Assembly (NCBI GenBank): GCA_026196495.1
Contig: JAPHSY010000032.1
Span: 17,454 to 81,453, forward strand
DNA: 64,000 bases
DNA from: Magnetovibrio sp.
GTDB taxonomy: Bacteria > Pseudomonadota > Alphaproteobacteria > Rhodospirillales > Magnetovibrionaceae
Reading direction: 5' to 3'
Part shown: positions 48,057-57,994 of the stretch, piece after piece
Layout of the letters: every line of letters starts with the position of its first letter
Numbering within the stretch: position 1 is the first letter of the stretch
Position numbers and translations under genes: made by a program
Notes under the pieces: model-generated
Database searches by the model: none
Told to the model about the DNA's origin: nothing
Seen by the model: only the letters and a program-made list of their open reading frames with translations

Positions 48057-48877
48057 GTTTTCACTCCAACCACAAACAGTCCCAATTCATTGGCTTTGGC
48101 AATCACTTGGTCCCGGTCAACAATGATGGAGCTTCCTGCTTCAACAATGATACCTTTCAGTCCTGCCCTGTGCGCATTCTCAACCGTTCGCAAGCCAATG
48201 GTTGGTAAGTCTACACGGGTGTCTTGTTGCGGCTTGGTCATTTTGGCCAACACAGCACCTTGGGCATCACCCGATTTTATCAAATGCCGAAGCATAGCAT
48301 CCGTACCATCGGCACCTTCCAATGCAATGATACGGTCATCTCTAGCCACGGCCGCTTGGCCTTTGTCTTGCACTCCCAGGTCACGCGCAGCTTTAACCGC
48401 TGCGTTGATGGAACTGTCAGTAGTTGCCGACGGTTGAACACTTCCCAAGATACCTACGGGTGACAACAGTTCAGGACGAATTTCATGGGCACCAATAACG
48501 CGAAAGCCTTCTTCATCTTCAAGCATACGTATAAGTGCACGTAACAATCCGTCATCACCCTTGTTAAGCCAGCCACCTGCCACAAAGCGCAGAGCACGCA
48601 AGTCTGGCATCAAGGACCAGAAACCAGGACGCTTGATGGCACCAGCCATAACCAGATTGGTCACATTTGAATTTCTTAAATGGCGGATAGAAGACCCAGC
48701 CGCGCCCAAGCGCACCCAAACGTGGTCTACGTCTTCGACAGTTGCAGGATCACACTGGTTCTTGAAAGCTATGACAAAGACTTCGCGGCCTTGTTCACGA
48801 CACGATTGGATCAGAAGCCGCGGCAGTTCCCCGCCGCCAGCTAAAATGCCCAGTTTGGGTAGCTTAGCCTGCATCAT
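48053..48877 (-). CDS. lpxI: UDP-2,3-diacylglucosamine pyrophosphatase LpxI
   Basis: LpxI hydrolyses UDP-diacylglucosamine to lipid X, replacing LpxH in alphaproteobacteria. I start at the ATG at 48877 (MMQAKLPKLGILAGGGELP), because the Rossmann-like strand begins there; a longer frame to 48919 would overlap lpxA deeply. It overlaps lpxA's end by about 14 bp. The protein of about 274 residues has the N-terminal LpxI_N domain and the DUF1009 C-terminal domain (PSATTDSSINAAVKAARDLG and DLPTIGLRTVENA, with Asp residues for the metal). No lpxH was seen in the window. Confidence 0.93.
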   Translation of the reverse strand: MMQAKLPKLGILAGGGELPRLLIQSCREQGREVFVIAFKNQCDPATVEDVDHVWVRLGAAGSSIRHLRNSNVTNLVMAGAIKRPGFWSLMPDLRALRFVAGGWLNKGDDGLLRALIRMLEDEEGFRVIGAHEIRPELLSPVGILGSVQPSATTDSSINAAVKAARDLGVQDKGQAAVARDDRIIALEGADGTDAMLRHLIKSGDAQGAVLAKMTKPQQDTRVDLPTIGLRTVENAHRAGLKGIIVEAGSSIIVDRDQVIAKANELGLFVVGVKT

Positions 48878-49664
48878 CCATTTTCGGCTGACAAACAGAA
48901 CGGGAGCTGTTCTCACCAATGAACGTGACGATATCCATGACCGGCTCTACACCATCGAACATTTCTGCAACATCTTTGACGCGCTCTTCCATGGTGCCCT
49001 CTTGAGCAAACAACAAGCGATAGGCATTTCGGATTGAATGTATGGTTTCGCGGTCAAAGCCACGGCGTTTCAGACCGATCAAGTTCAAGCCAGATAGATG
49101 CGCACGATTGCCTGTGACCGTGCCATAAGGAATGACATCATTTTCAACACCGGACATGCCACCCAACATGGCGTGCTTGCCAATACGAACAAACTGGTGA
49201 ATGGCCGACAAACCGCCAACGATGGCAAATTCGCCAACTTCGACATGGCCGGCCAAAGTTGCGTTATTGACCAAAATGACATTGTCTTCAATCTGACAAT
49301 CATGGGCCACATGAGCACCAACCATAAACAAACAGTTATCACCAACTTTGGTCAAAAGACCGCCACCTTCGGTACCGGGGTTCATGGTGACATGTTCACG
49401 AATGACATTGTTCGCACCAATTTCAAGACGAGAAGCTTCGCCTTTAAATTTCAAATCTTGGGGCTGGAGCCCAATAGAAGCAAAGGGAAAAATACGGGTA
49501 TTGTCACCAATTGAGGTATCACCGCCAACCACGACGTGACTTTCCAATATGACGCCGTCCCCAAGTTTTACTTGAGAACCAACAATGCAATATGGACCAA
49601 CTGTGACATCCGCACCCAATTGGGCACCGTCTTCAATGATCGCTGTGGAATGGATATTCGTCAT
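48864..49664 (-). CDS. lpxA: UDP-GlcNAc O-acyltransferase
   Basis: LpxA adds the first 3-OH acyl chain to UDP-GlcNAc, opening lipid A synthesis. The 266-residue protein has a left-handed beta helix of hexapeptide repeats, the catalytic His in HVAHDCQIED, a substrate segment SIGLQPQDLKFKGE and a C-terminal helical domain (RRGFDRETIHSIRNAYRLLF). It overlaps lpxI's start. The 94-bp gap from fabZ is longer than usual and holds nothing I recognise. Confidence 0.96.
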   Translation of the reverse strand: MTNIHSTAIIEDGAQLGADVTVGPYCIVGSQVKLGDGVILESHVVVGGDTSIGDNTRIFPFASIGLQPQDLKFKGEASRLEIGANNVIREHVTMNPGTEGGGLLTKVGDNCLFMVGAHVAHDCQIEDNVILVNNATLAGHVEVGEFAIVGGLSAIHQFVRIGKHAMLGGMSGVENDVIPYGTVTGNRAHLSGLNLIGLKRRGFDRETIHSIRNAYRLLFAQEGTMEERVKDVAEMFDGVEPVMDIVTFIGENSSRSVCQPKMDDAG

Positions 49665-49758
49665 GATGTTCCTTGGCTTAAAGGCGTTGCCATAAGGCGG
49701 ATATTCAGTGGTACATGGATTGGCAGCTCATGCTCAAGTCAATCAATGTTACGATGTG

Positions 49759-50220
49759 TTACGCCTCTTCTTCACGGTCCATAATCATCGCTGCGTAGGT
49801 AGCTTGGGCAACGACTTTGCCGTCAACTTTGGCCAGGCCTTCGAATTTGTAGACGTTACGTTTTGAACGCAGCAATTCAACATGCAGCTCAACCACATCA
49901 CCTGGTAATACAGGTTTGCGAAAACGTGCCGAATCCACGGTCATGAAGTAGACCAATTTGCCCTCAGATTCCTTGCCCAATGTAGCGACTACAAGAACCC
50001 CAGCCGTTTGTGCCATCGCCTCTACAATCAGAACCCCGGGCATGATGGGGTGGCCTGGGAAATGTCCCTTGAAGAAGTCTTCATCACCCGTAACATGCTT
50101 AACGCCAACAGCGGTCTCGCCGAGTTTGATATCCTTCACCTGATCGATCAGTAAGAACGGATCGCGATGCGGGATCATCTCCTTAATGCGTTCAACATCC
50201 AACTCGGTTTCAGAACTCAT
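49759..50220 (-). CDS. fabZ: 3-hydroxyacyl-ACP dehydratase FabZ
   Basis: FabZ dehydrates 3-hydroxyacyl-ACP in fatty acid elongation, competing with lipid A enzymes for the same pool. The 153-residue hot-dog-fold protein has MIPHRDPFLLIDQV, the catalytic His in HFPGHPIMPGVL and Glu in VEAMAQTAG. It starts 3 bp past lpxD's stop on the same strand. Confidence 0.96.
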   Translation of the reverse strand: MSSETELDVERIKEMIPHRDPFLLIDQVKDIKLGETAVGVKHVTGDEDFFKGHFPGHPIMPGVLIVEAMAQTAGVLVVATLGKESEGKLVYFMTVDSARFRKPVLPGDVVELHVELLRSKRNVYKFEGLAKVDGKVVAQATYAAMIMDREEEA

Positions 50221-50223
50221 GGC

Positions 50224-51243
50224 CTAAGCCCCCTTCTTAGATCTTGTCATTTTGCTGAGCGTCGCTATCTGACGCCAATATTCTTTTGCTGGTAATGCAG
50301 GTGAACCAGCGACTGTTTGACCAGGTTCAACATCACGCATAATCCCGCTATGTGCGGCAATACGTGCACCATCACCAATGGTTAGGTGACCGGCAATCCC
50401 AGCGCCACCGCCCATCATGACATAATTGCCAATTTTGGTACTGCCAGAAATGCCAGACAATGCTGGGAACAAGCATCCTGCACCGACTTCAACATTGTGG
50501 GCGATCTGCACCATGTTATCGATCTTTGTCCCCGATGCGATCACGGTATCGGGGCCCGTGCCACGGTCAATACAGGCGTTGGCGCCAATATCAACACCAT
50601 CACCAATAATTACGCGGCCCAGCTGTGGCACCTTCAAATGCTCCGCCCCTGGCGCAAAACCAAAACCGTCTTGTCCTATGCGTGCACCTGGATGAAACAC
50701 ACAGGCTTTACCAATTACCGCGCATTGAATGGTCACATTGGGTGAGACTAAACAGCCATCACCCATAACAACACCAGCACCGATATAGCTGTTGGCACCA
50801 ATGATACATCCAGCACCGATTTCAGCACCGGCTTCGATCACAGCACATGCATCAATTTGGCAGCCCTCACCCAGTGTTGCTTCGGCACTTACCACAGCGC
50901 GGTCGTGAATGACGCCTGTTGGCTTCAAGGCCGGATAAAAAGCTTGGGCAACGCGTGCATAGGCCCGATAGGGTTCAGGCGTGACCAATAACGCCATGCC
51001 TTCGGGAGCACGTTCAACATATTTGGGATCGATCAAACAAACCCCAGCGTTGCTCACTTCAAATGCAGACACATAAGCCTTGTTATCAAGAAAGCTCAGA
51101 TGCTCTTTCCCTGCGTCTTGTAGAGGCTGAACATCAACAATTTGTGTTCCGCCATCCCCACCTTGAAGCTTCGCATTGGCAATCTCCGCCAATTGAGCCA
51201 AAGTAAATGGCCCCGCATTCTTAAAAAACCGAGGGTCAGCCAC
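50224..51243 (-). CDS. lpxD: UDP-3-O-acylglucosamine N-acyltransferase
   Basis: LpxD adds the second 3-OH acyl chain, to the N of glucosamine, in lipid A synthesis. The 339-residue protein has an N-terminal UDP-binding domain (about 1-110), then hexapeptide repeats and the hallmark GQDGFGFAPGAEH, with the catalytic His in QIAHNVEVGAG and a C-terminal helix. It lies between skp and fabZ, coupled closely to both. Confidence 0.96.
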   Translation of the reverse strand: MADPRFFKNAGPFTLAQLAEIANAKLQGGDGGTQIVDVQPLQDAGKEHLSFLDNKAYVSAFEVSNAGVCLIDPKYVERAPEGMALLVTPEPYRAYARVAQAFYPALKPTGVIHDRAVVSAEATLGEGCQIDACAVIEAGAEIGAGCIIGANSYIGAGVVMGDGCLVSPNVTIQCAVIGKACVFHPGARIGQDGFGFAPGAEHLKVPQLGRVIIGDGVDIGANACIDRGTGPDTVIASGTKIDNMVQIAHNVEVGAGCLFPALSGISGSTKIGNYVMMGGGAGIAGHLTIGDGARIAAHSGIMRDVEPGQTVAGSPALPAKEYWRQIATLSKMTRSKKGA

Positions 51244-51254
51244 AGCAGCGTCCC

Positions 51255-51836
51255 TTATTTCTTCAGTGGATTATCAACAAGGACGGAAGGCAATTTTGCA
51301 TCAAGCCCATTCAGAACCAAACCGCTGATGTCGAGTTCGACATTTGACATAATCGTCGAGCGCTTATCCAAGAGAATCGTAATTTGATTTGTCTTCACAA
51401 TGCCTTCAATCACGATACGCAAAGCCTCATCAACCTTTGACATGGCTTTAAGACGAACTTGGGTGAGTTTTTGCCCACGTTCTTGGATATTGCGTTGCAC
51501 ACCCGCAACACGTTTTTGGAATTTTTTCCGTTCCACTTGAAACTGATCATCTGTTTGCAAATTGCGCTTGCGTACAAGTTCAGCTTCTTCTTCTTTCAAT
51601 GTCTTATTATCTGCATCAACACCTTTTTGAATTTCAGCTTGATACTTTGCAATCTGCTCATGGATGTTTTTCACGGCCTTTGATTGCTTCAGAACAGCAT
51701 CAACATCCAACACAGCAAAAAAGACACCTGAAACGGAATTTTTAGCCGCTTTCGGTTCTTGGGCAAAGGATTGCGGTGTCATGAGCAATGCACTCACGAA
51801 CAGGGCACTGACCCATAATAAGGATTTCTTAAACAC
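51255..51836 (-). CDS. skp: Periplasmic chaperone Skp/OmpH
   Basis: Skp holds unfolded outer-membrane proteins in the periplasm and hands them to BamA. The 193-residue precursor has a signal peptide ending near SFAQ-EP, then a beta strand (VSGVFFAVLDVDAVL) and long coiled arms rich in Lys, Glu and Gln (QIAKYQAEIQKGVDADNKTL). It lies 9 bp after bamA and 11 bp before lpxD on the same strand, the conserved order. Confidence 0.92.
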   Translation of the reverse strand: MFKKSLLWVSALFVSALLMTPQSFAQEPKAAKNSVSGVFFAVLDVDAVLKQSKAVKNIHEQIAKYQAEIQKGVDADNKTLKEEEAELVRKRNLQTDDQFQVERKKFQKRVAGVQRNIQERGQKLTQVRLKAMSKVDEALRIVIEGIVKTNQITILLDKRSTIMSNVELDISGLVLNGLDAKLPSVLVDNPLKK

Positions 51837-51845
51837 TGCTGTCTC

Positions 51846-54173
51846 CTAGAATTTGGTGCCAAAATTAAAGCGCATGACTTCTGTTTGGTCGTAACTGGCT
51901 TTTGTGATTGCTTGTGCAAAATCAATGTTGATCGGGCCAACTGGGGAAACCCACGTCAAACCAACACCGGCAGAAGAGCGAATAGTTCCATCATCTGAAA
52001 CGTTAGTGCCAGATGGATTAACGGTCATCAAGCTACCGAAATCGGTAAACACCTTACCTGTAATTCCGAGTTCTTTGGGAAGCCCCAAAGGCACACTTAC
52101 TTCAGCAGTCCCCGCGTACATAAATTCGCCACCAAGAGCATCAGAAGTGGACGTATCACGCGGGCCAATACCTGTATTCGCAAAACCGCGCAAATCATCT
52201 CCACCTACATAATAACGGTCAAGCAAGCCCACATCTTCGCCAAGACCCGTAACAAGGCCTGTTTTGCCGCGTAGTGAGGAAATCCAGCCATCGGCAATTT
52301 TATAGTAATACCGAGAACGGAAAGTATTGCGAATGTAACGACTGTCACCACCTAAGCCTGAAAGATCATTGGTCATCGATACCAGATAGCCTTCTGTTGG
52401 GCGAACTTTACTATTTCGACGGTCATACGAGAGCGTATGGCTGACTTCTGACAATGTTTTATCACCAGCCTGATCAGCAACATAAATAGACGCATCATCG
52501 GGGATATTTGAGATTTTTGATGTTTTCAGAGTGTAGCGCCAGCCTTGACGCAAATTGGCAGATATTGGGTATCCAAAACGCAACCCGAAGCCCGTCGTTT
52601 TCGTATCATACGAGCTTTCAGATTGGTTATCCGTTTCGGTGCTAAATATATCAAAACCAGCAGCAATATCCCTGTTGAGGAAATGTGGTTCTGTAAAGCT
52701 CAAATCGATTTGGCTTTTACGCTGAGACACAGACAAGTTCAACGCTAGATCCTGACCACGCCCCAACAAGTTCCGTTCCCGGATACCGAATTCAGCTAAC
52801 GCACCATCTGAGCTTGAATAACCAGCACCAATTGACAGTGACCCAGTAGACTTTTCTTCAACATCAACATTCACGACGGCTTTATCAGAAGCCGAACCCG
52901 GAACCTGTTTGACATCAACACGCTCGAAAAAGTTCAAGTTTTCAATTCGGGTGATGGATTTACGAAGCTTGGCTGCGTTAAATGCATCGCCTTCGACAAC
53001 ATCAAATTCACGTCGAATGACTTCGTCCAATGTACGAACGTTACCGGTCACATTGATACGTTCAACAAAAACACGCGGACCTTCTTTGATTTCAAAGGCT
53101 AGATTAATAATTCCATCTTCGGCATTTCGGTCAACATTTGGGCGGACATCGACAAACGCATAGCCCAAGTTGCCAACAGCATCCGTCAGATCTTCAACAG
53201 ATTGATCAACTACGGTGGCATCGTACCACTCACCCGTTTCAATCTTTAAATTCTCAGCAACATCTTCCGCCTTCATATCACGAAGGTTCGCTTCGACAGT
53301 CACATCACCAAATTTATAACGCCGCCCTTCTTCAACCGTAAAGGTAATGAAGAACTGATCACGGCTTGGTGTCAGCTCCGCTATTGCAGATAAGACTTTA
53401 AAGTCGGCATAGCCATTTTTGAGGTAGAAACGACGCAACAATTCACGATCAAAGGTAATACGGTCTGGATCATAGGTGTCGTCCGAAGACAAAAAACGGT
53501 ACCAACGCGTTTCACGCGTCCTAACAACTTCTTGAAGATCACCATCATCAAAAACACGATTGCCGACAAACCGAATATTTTGAACTTCCGTGAGTTTGCC
53601 CTCGTCAATTTCGAAAACTAAGTCAACGCGGTTTTGCGGCAATTGGATCAGCTTTGGTTCAACCGTAACTGAAAAACGGCCACTTTTTTGATAATAGGTT
53701 TGGATACGGTCTACGTCATTTTGCACTTTGGAGCGCGTGTAAATCATTCGCGCCTTTAGGCCAACTTCCGCAGATAAATCCTCATCCTTAAGACGGTTGT
53801 TTCCTTCAAATGCAATGCGGTTAATCACTGGGTTTTCAACCACAATGATAACCAACGTTTCACCTTCTCGACGCAAGCTTACATCCGAAAACAATCCCGT
53901 CGAGAACAACGCTTTCAATGAGCGATCAATACGGACAGGGTCGAAAGCATCACCTTCTCGCACGGTCAGATAGGAACGAACCGTTTCTGCATCCACACGT
54001 TGGGCACCTTCAACCGCAATCGCTGCGATTACAGGGGCTCCCTGTGCTTGCACATAAGAACTTGGCAACATTAAAACCGCTGCCAAAGTCAAGATGGTCA
54101 AGAATTTCATAGAAATGGTCTGCACGTTTGCCCCCACCGCAGTCACTTTCTGTTTATACGCGCCTATACTCAT
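51846..54173 (-). CDS. bamA: Outer membrane assembly factor BamA
   Basis: BamA inserts beta-barrel proteins into the outer membrane. The 775-residue protein has five POTRA repeats (about 45-445) and a C-terminal 16-strand barrel ending in Phe (MRFNFGTKF). The barrel contains the lid-loop-like YYVGGDDLRGFANTGIGPRD, close to the VRGF motif of the Omp85 family. I keep the ATG at 54173 because GAGGG precedes it, although the signal peptide core starts at M22 (MKFLTILTLAAVLMLPSS) and that ATG has no ribosome site. It is between rseP and skp. Confidence 0.95.
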   Translation of the reverse strand: MSIGAYKQKVTAVGANVQTISMKFLTILTLAAVLMLPSSYVQAQGAPVIAAIAVEGAQRVDAETVRSYLTVREGDAFDPVRIDRSLKALFSTGLFSDVSLRREGETLVIIVVENPVINRIAFEGNNRLKDEDLSAEVGLKARMIYTRSKVQNDVDRIQTYYQKSGRFSVTVEPKLIQLPQNRVDLVFEIDEGKLTEVQNIRFVGNRVFDDGDLQEVVRTRETRWYRFLSSDDTYDPDRITFDRELLRRFYLKNGYADFKVLSAIAELTPSRDQFFITFTVEEGRRYKFGDVTVEANLRDMKAEDVAENLKIETGEWYDATVVDQSVEDLTDAVGNLGYAFVDVRPNVDRNAEDGIINLAFEIKEGPRVFVERINVTGNVRTLDEVIRREFDVVEGDAFNAAKLRKSITRIENLNFFERVDVKQVPGSASDKAVVNVDVEEKSTGSLSIGAGYSSSDGALAEFGIRERNLLGRGQDLALNLSVSQRKSQIDLSFTEPHFLNRDIAAGFDIFSTETDNQSESSYDTKTTGFGLRFGYPISANLRQGWRYTLKTSKISNIPDDASIYVADQAGDKTLSEVSHTLSYDRRNSKVRPTEGYLVSMTNDLSGLGGDSRYIRNTFRSRYYYKIADGWISSLRGKTGLVTGLGEDVGLLDRYYVGGDDLRGFANTGIGPRDTSTSDALGGEFMYAGTAEVSVPLGLPKELGITGKVFTDFGSLMTVNPSGTNVSDDGTIRSSAGVGLTWVSPVGPINIDFAQAITKASYDQTEVMRFNFGTKF

Positions 54174-54229
54174 ATGTCCCTCAGAACGCCAAAAACCGCC
54201 TTTAGTCGCCCTTTTTTATTGGATTATTC

Positions 54230-55354
54230 TTATCCAAGCTTATCAAAAAGGCGCCCAAAGTCGTTCCAGGTCGCAAATACCATAAGAAGCAATACCAGAA
54301 GCAGACCAAAACGGAAACTGTATTCTTGTAGCTTTTGACTCAAGGGTTTACCCCGCAATGCTTCCGCAGCGTAGAACACCAGATGCCCACCATCCAAGAC
54401 CGGAACGGGAAATAGGTTAATGAGCCCCAGATTGATGGACAAGATCGCCAAAAAACGTAGCGTCGTTACAAAGCCGCCTTGCGCAGCTTCGCCAGAAAAT
54501 TGAGCGATTGAAATGACGCCGCCCAACTCTTTCGCACTGCGATCACCAGAAAACATCTCGCCCACCCCTGCAAGGATGCTTTCGGTAAAGAAATAGGTCT
54601 GCTCGATCCCCAAAATCAGGCCTTTAAACACGCCTGAACGTTCCATATTCACATGCTCAGCGCTTGGTCGCACGCCCAGCAAACCCTTGTTGGGTACTGT
54701 GCCGCTTCCATCATCTTCCGTCCAAGTGCGCGGTGTCGCCTCTAGCTTTATGACTTGATCACCGCGTAAAACCTCAAAATTGAGCTTAACATGAGCACTC
54801 GCAGCAACAATTTCACTGAGCTCGCTAAACAAGGTGATATCTTGCCCATCAACGGACAACACCACATCCCCTTCCTTAAATCCTGCGGCCTCAGCAGCCG
54901 TATTTTCAACGACACCACCGACTGCGGACAAAATTTGAGGAACGCCAAATATCGAGTTGATGCCCCAAAACACCAAAACAGCAAAGAGAAAATTGGCCAA
55001 CGGCCCTGCTGCGACAACCGCAGTGCGCTGACTTAAACGCTTGTGGTGAAAGGATACTTTTTTCTCTTCTTCAGTCATGGGGCGGTCTTCAGTGTCATCA
55101 ACACCTGTGACAACGTCCCCTTCCCCAAACATTTTGACATACCCACCCAACGGAACAGCACTAAGCCGCCAACGGGTACCGTGCTTGTCGTTCCAGCCAA
55201 ACAACTCTTGCCCAAAACCAACGGAGAAGACCTCAACTTTGACCTTGTTGTAGCGTGCCACCAAAAAGTGGCCAAGTTCATGAACGAAAACCAAAACTGT
55301 TAAAATCGCCAAGAATGGGATTACGTACTGAATTAGGAAGCTCAAAAATTCCAT
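54230..55354 (-). CDS. rseP: Site-2 protease RseP
   Basis: RseP cuts membrane-embedded anti-sigma factors and signal peptide remnants. The 374-residue protein has the zinc-site HELGH at residues 25-29 in TM1, one PDZ domain in the middle (about 130-200, EGDVVLSVDGQDI), the LDG motif in FPVPVLDGGHLVF and a last TM. Many proteobacterial forms have two PDZ domains; only one is clear here. It lies between dxr and bamA, the usual operon order. Confidence 0.94.
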   Translation of the reverse strand: MEFLSFLIQYVIPFLAILTVLVFVHELGHFLVARYNKVKVEVFSVGFGQELFGWNDKHGTRWRLSAVPLGGYVKMFGEGDVVTGVDDTEDRPMTEEEKKVSFHHKRLSQRTAVVAAGPLANFLFAVLVFWGINSIFGVPQILSAVGGVVENTAAEAAGFKEGDVVLSVDGQDITLFSELSEIVAASAHVKLNFEVLRGDQVIKLEATPRTWTEDDGSGTVPNKGLLGVRPSAEHVNMERSGVFKGLILGIEQTYFFTESILAGVGEMFSGDRSAKELGGVISIAQFSGEAAQGGFVTTLRFLAILSINLGLINLFPVPVLDGGHLVFYAAEALRGKPLSQKLQEYSFRFGLLLVLLLMVFATWNDFGRLFDKLG

Positions 55355-55366
55355 AGTTTCTTTACC

Positions 55367-56557
55367 TTATTGGCCCGTAAGGGCATCTAACGTGCGTGCA
55401 CGGGCTTCGCCATCAATGGCAAACACGTCTTCCAAGCTGGCCAATGGGGTTGTACCAAGTTGGTTCATAATGGTTTCGACGGTAGCTGCGATTTCCAAAA
55501 AGCCGATTTTATGATCCAAGAACGCCGCAACAGCGACTTCGTTCGCAGCGTTAAGGATTGTTGGTGCGCTTCCTCCTGCTTCTAAGGCTTCACGCGCTAA
55601 GCGCAGCGCAGGGAAACGAACCAAATCAGGAGCTTCAAAGGTCAATGTACCGATTTCAGCCAATGACAATGGCTCAGACGGCGCGGACATGCGATCCGGC
55701 CATGCCAAAGCATAAGCAATGGGTGTGCGCATATCAGGTGTTCCCATTTGCGCCAACACGGAACCATCTACATAAGACACCATGGAATGGATCACAGATT
55801 GCGGATGCACCAACACTTCAATCTGATCGGTTGAGATCGGAAACAAGTGAAAGGCTTCAATCATTTCCAGGCCTTTGTTCATCATCGACGCACTGTCGAT
55901 GCTGATTTTCGCCCCCATATCCCAATTGGGATGGGCAACGGCTTGTTCAGGCGTCATCGCCTTCATTTCAGCCAGTGATTTTTCTCGAAATGGACCACCT
56001 GATGCCGTTAACGTAATGTTGGAAACACCATCAGAACGTTCAAAATCAAAGACTTGAAAGATTGCACTGTGTTCAGAGTCTACTGGAATTAGCGTTGCAC
56101 CACCCCGACTAATCTCAGCGTTCATAATCGCACCGGCTGAAACTAAGGTTTCTTTATTCGCCAATGCTACCAATGCACCTCGGCGTGCGGCTTCCAAGGT
56201 TGGACGTAGTCCTGCTGTCCCCACGATTGAAGCCAAAACGATGTCGGACGGCCGTGCTGCTGCATCTGAAACAGCCTGATCCCCGGCAGCGGTCTCAATC
56301 CCCGTTCCGGCCAGTAAATCCCTAAGTTGACCATAAAGGCTTTCATCAGCAACAACGGCAAGGTTAGCATTCAATTGCTTGGCCTGCTGCGCCAACAGCT
56401 CAACATTACGATTTCCGGTCAGCGCTTCAACGACGAAATCCCCAGGGTTACGGGCCAACAAGTCGACTGTATTACAGCCAATTGATCCAGTAGAACCCAA
56501 CACCGTCACCGAGCGCGGTGCGGTTTGCGGTTTAGGAGATGCACTTACGACAGCCAT
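55367..56557 (-). CDS. dxr: DXP reductoisomerase
   Basis: Dxr turns 1-deoxy-D-xylulose 5-phosphate into MEP using NADPH, in isoprenoid synthesis. The 396-residue protein has the nucleotide motif VLGSTGSIGCNTVDL, ALANKETLVSAG, the metal/substrate residues in PVDSEHSAIFQ, the flexible loop GPFREKSLAEM, and WDMGAKISIDSASMMNKGLEM. All are standard. It overlaps cdsA by 13 bp on the same strand. Confidence 0.96.
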   Translation of the reverse strand: MAVVSASPKPQTAPRSVTVLGSTGSIGCNTVDLLARNPGDFVVEALTGNRNVELLAQQAKQLNANLAVVADESLYGQLRDLLAGTGIETAAGDQAVSDAAARPSDIVLASIVGTAGLRPTLEAARRGALVALANKETLVSAGAIMNAEISRGGATLIPVDSEHSAIFQVFDFERSDGVSNITLTASGGPFREKSLAEMKAMTPEQAVAHPNWDMGAKISIDSASMMNKGLEMIEAFHLFPISTDQIEVLVHPQSVIHSMVSYVDGSVLAQMGTPDMRTPIAYALAWPDRMSAPSEPLSLAEIGTLTFEAPDLVRFPALRLAREALEAGGSAPTILNAANEVAVAAFLDHKIGFLEIAATVETIMNQLGTTPLASLEDVFAIDGEARARTLDALTGQ

Positions 56558-57231
56558 GCCAACAGGTTCTCTTGCAACACAATGTTTACTGCGGCCAATG
56601 CGATGGCACTGGCAACCAAGCCATCAACACGATCGAACACCCCACCATGGCCTGGTATGATGTTACCACTGTCTTTGACATCAAAGCGACGCTTGACACT
56701 GCTTTCCATTAAATCACCAATTTGGCTAACCACGGATAAGAGCGCACTTGCGATAACGACACTCAATCCAATATCGTTTAACCCGACTTCAGGGCGAAAA
56801 TAAGACACGACCCCCCACCCGGCTACAGCACTGGTCATCATACCGCCGACAAAACCCGACCAAGTTTTATTTGGGCTAATATTCGGTGCCAATTTTGGCC
56901 CACCTATAGATTTGCCAAACACATATCCGCCGGTATCTGCTCCCCACACGACAGCCAGCAGCCAAAAGACAATCAAAGCCCCCCATTCAGGGTCCAAACG
57001 CAAGTGCCACAAGGCCCACACAGAAAAAACCACGTATACGGCACCCAAAGCCAACCACAAGGGCCTGCGGCCAACCATATTGGACCACTCAAAGATCAAG
57101 ACCAGCCCCATAATAGCGATGACAGCATGGTAAAAGCCTGCTCCGAAGTAGACAGCAGCCAAGACCAATGGGCCCAACACAAAAGCAGAACCCAGGCGCA
57201 TCATTAGGGATTTTTTAAAACTATCAGACAC
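56545..57231 (-). CDS. cdsA: Phosphatidate cytidylyltransferase
   Basis: CdsA makes CDP-diacylglycerol, the precursor of membrane phospholipids. The 228-residue integral membrane protein has six or so TMs and the family signature near the C-terminus: VKRRFDVKDSGNIIPGHGG followed by FDRVDGL. At 228 residues it is shorter than the E. coli enzyme (about 285), as in many alphaproteobacteria. It overlaps uppS upstream by 8 bp and dxr downstream by 13 bp. Confidence 0.94.
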   Translation of the reverse strand: MSDSFKKSLMMRLGSAFVLGPLVLAAVYFGAGFYHAVIAIMGLVLIFEWSNMVGRRPLWLALGAVYVVFSVWALWHLRLDPEWGALIVFWLLAVVWGADTGGYVFGKSIGGPKLAPNISPNKTWSGFVGGMMTSAVAGWGVVSYFRPEVGLNDIGLSVVIASALLSVVSQIGDLMESSVKRRFDVKDSGNIIPGHGGVFDRVDGLVASAIALAAVNIVLQENLLAWLS

Positions 57232-57961
57232 CTACAGCCCCGTACCTACGTTCGCGAGACTGGTATTGCGCCAACGCAGCCTGAAATTCTTCTGCACGGA
57301 AATCAGGCCAGTAGGTGTCCGTAAACACAAACTCCGTATAGGCAGATTGCCACAATAAGAAATTGGAAATGCGTTGTTCGCCGCTGGTGCGAATGAGGAG
57401 GTCCGGATCAGGGATATCAGCGGTTTCAAGGACAGAATCAACCATATCCTCGTTAATATCTGCAGGGTTTAACGTCCCTGCTTGTACACGCTCGGCCAAA
57501 ATGCGCGCTGCATTGCTGATTTCAGCACGTCCGCCGTAGCTCAAAGCCAAGACAAAATTCAAGCCTGTATTTGCACGTGTTTTGGCCTCTGCTGTCGTGA
57601 CCAAATTTTGTACATCTTCCGGCAAACGAGCCCGATCACCAATAACGCGGAAGCGAACATCTTGCTTGTGTAACTCTGCCAATTCTTTTTTCAGATAGAG
57701 CCTTAAAAGCCCCATCAAATCCATGACTTCACCCGATGGACGTTTCCAATTTTCAGAAGAAAATCCAAACAGTGTCAGATACTTAACGCCGCTAGCGGTT
57801 GCTGCCTTGATGACAGCACGGACAGATTCAGCCCCCCGACGGTGGCCTTCAGTGCGTGGCAGCCCCCGACTTGCAGCCCAACGGCCATTGCCGTCCATAA
57901 TGATTGCCACATGCACAGGCACAGGCAAATCACCATTTTGGGGTTGAGGGTCGACTGACAT
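57224..57961 (-). CDS. uppS: Undecaprenyl diphosphate synthase
   Basis: UppS extends farnesyl diphosphate with isopentenyl units in cis to make the C55 carrier for peptidoglycan and LPS. The 245-residue protein has IIMDGNGRWA with catalytic D23, then GHRRGAESVR, TLFGFSSENWKRP, ALSYGGRAEI and DLLIRTSGEQRISNFLLWQ. It lies between frr and cdsA with an 8-bp overlap at its end. Confidence 0.96.
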   Translation of the reverse strand: MSVDPQPQNGDLPVPVHVAIIMDGNGRWAASRGLPRTEGHRRGAESVRAVIKAATASGVKYLTLFGFSSENWKRPSGEVMDLMGLLRLYLKKELAELHKQDVRFRVIGDRARLPEDVQNLVTTAEAKTRANTGLNFVLALSYGGRAEISNAARILAERVQAGTLNPADINEDMVDSVLETADIPDPDLLIRTSGEQRISNFLLWQSAYTEFVFTDTYWPDFRAEEFQAALAQYQSRERRYGAVGV

Positions 57962-57994
57962 ATACAGGCTCGCTTACACATGAAATCAGCAGAG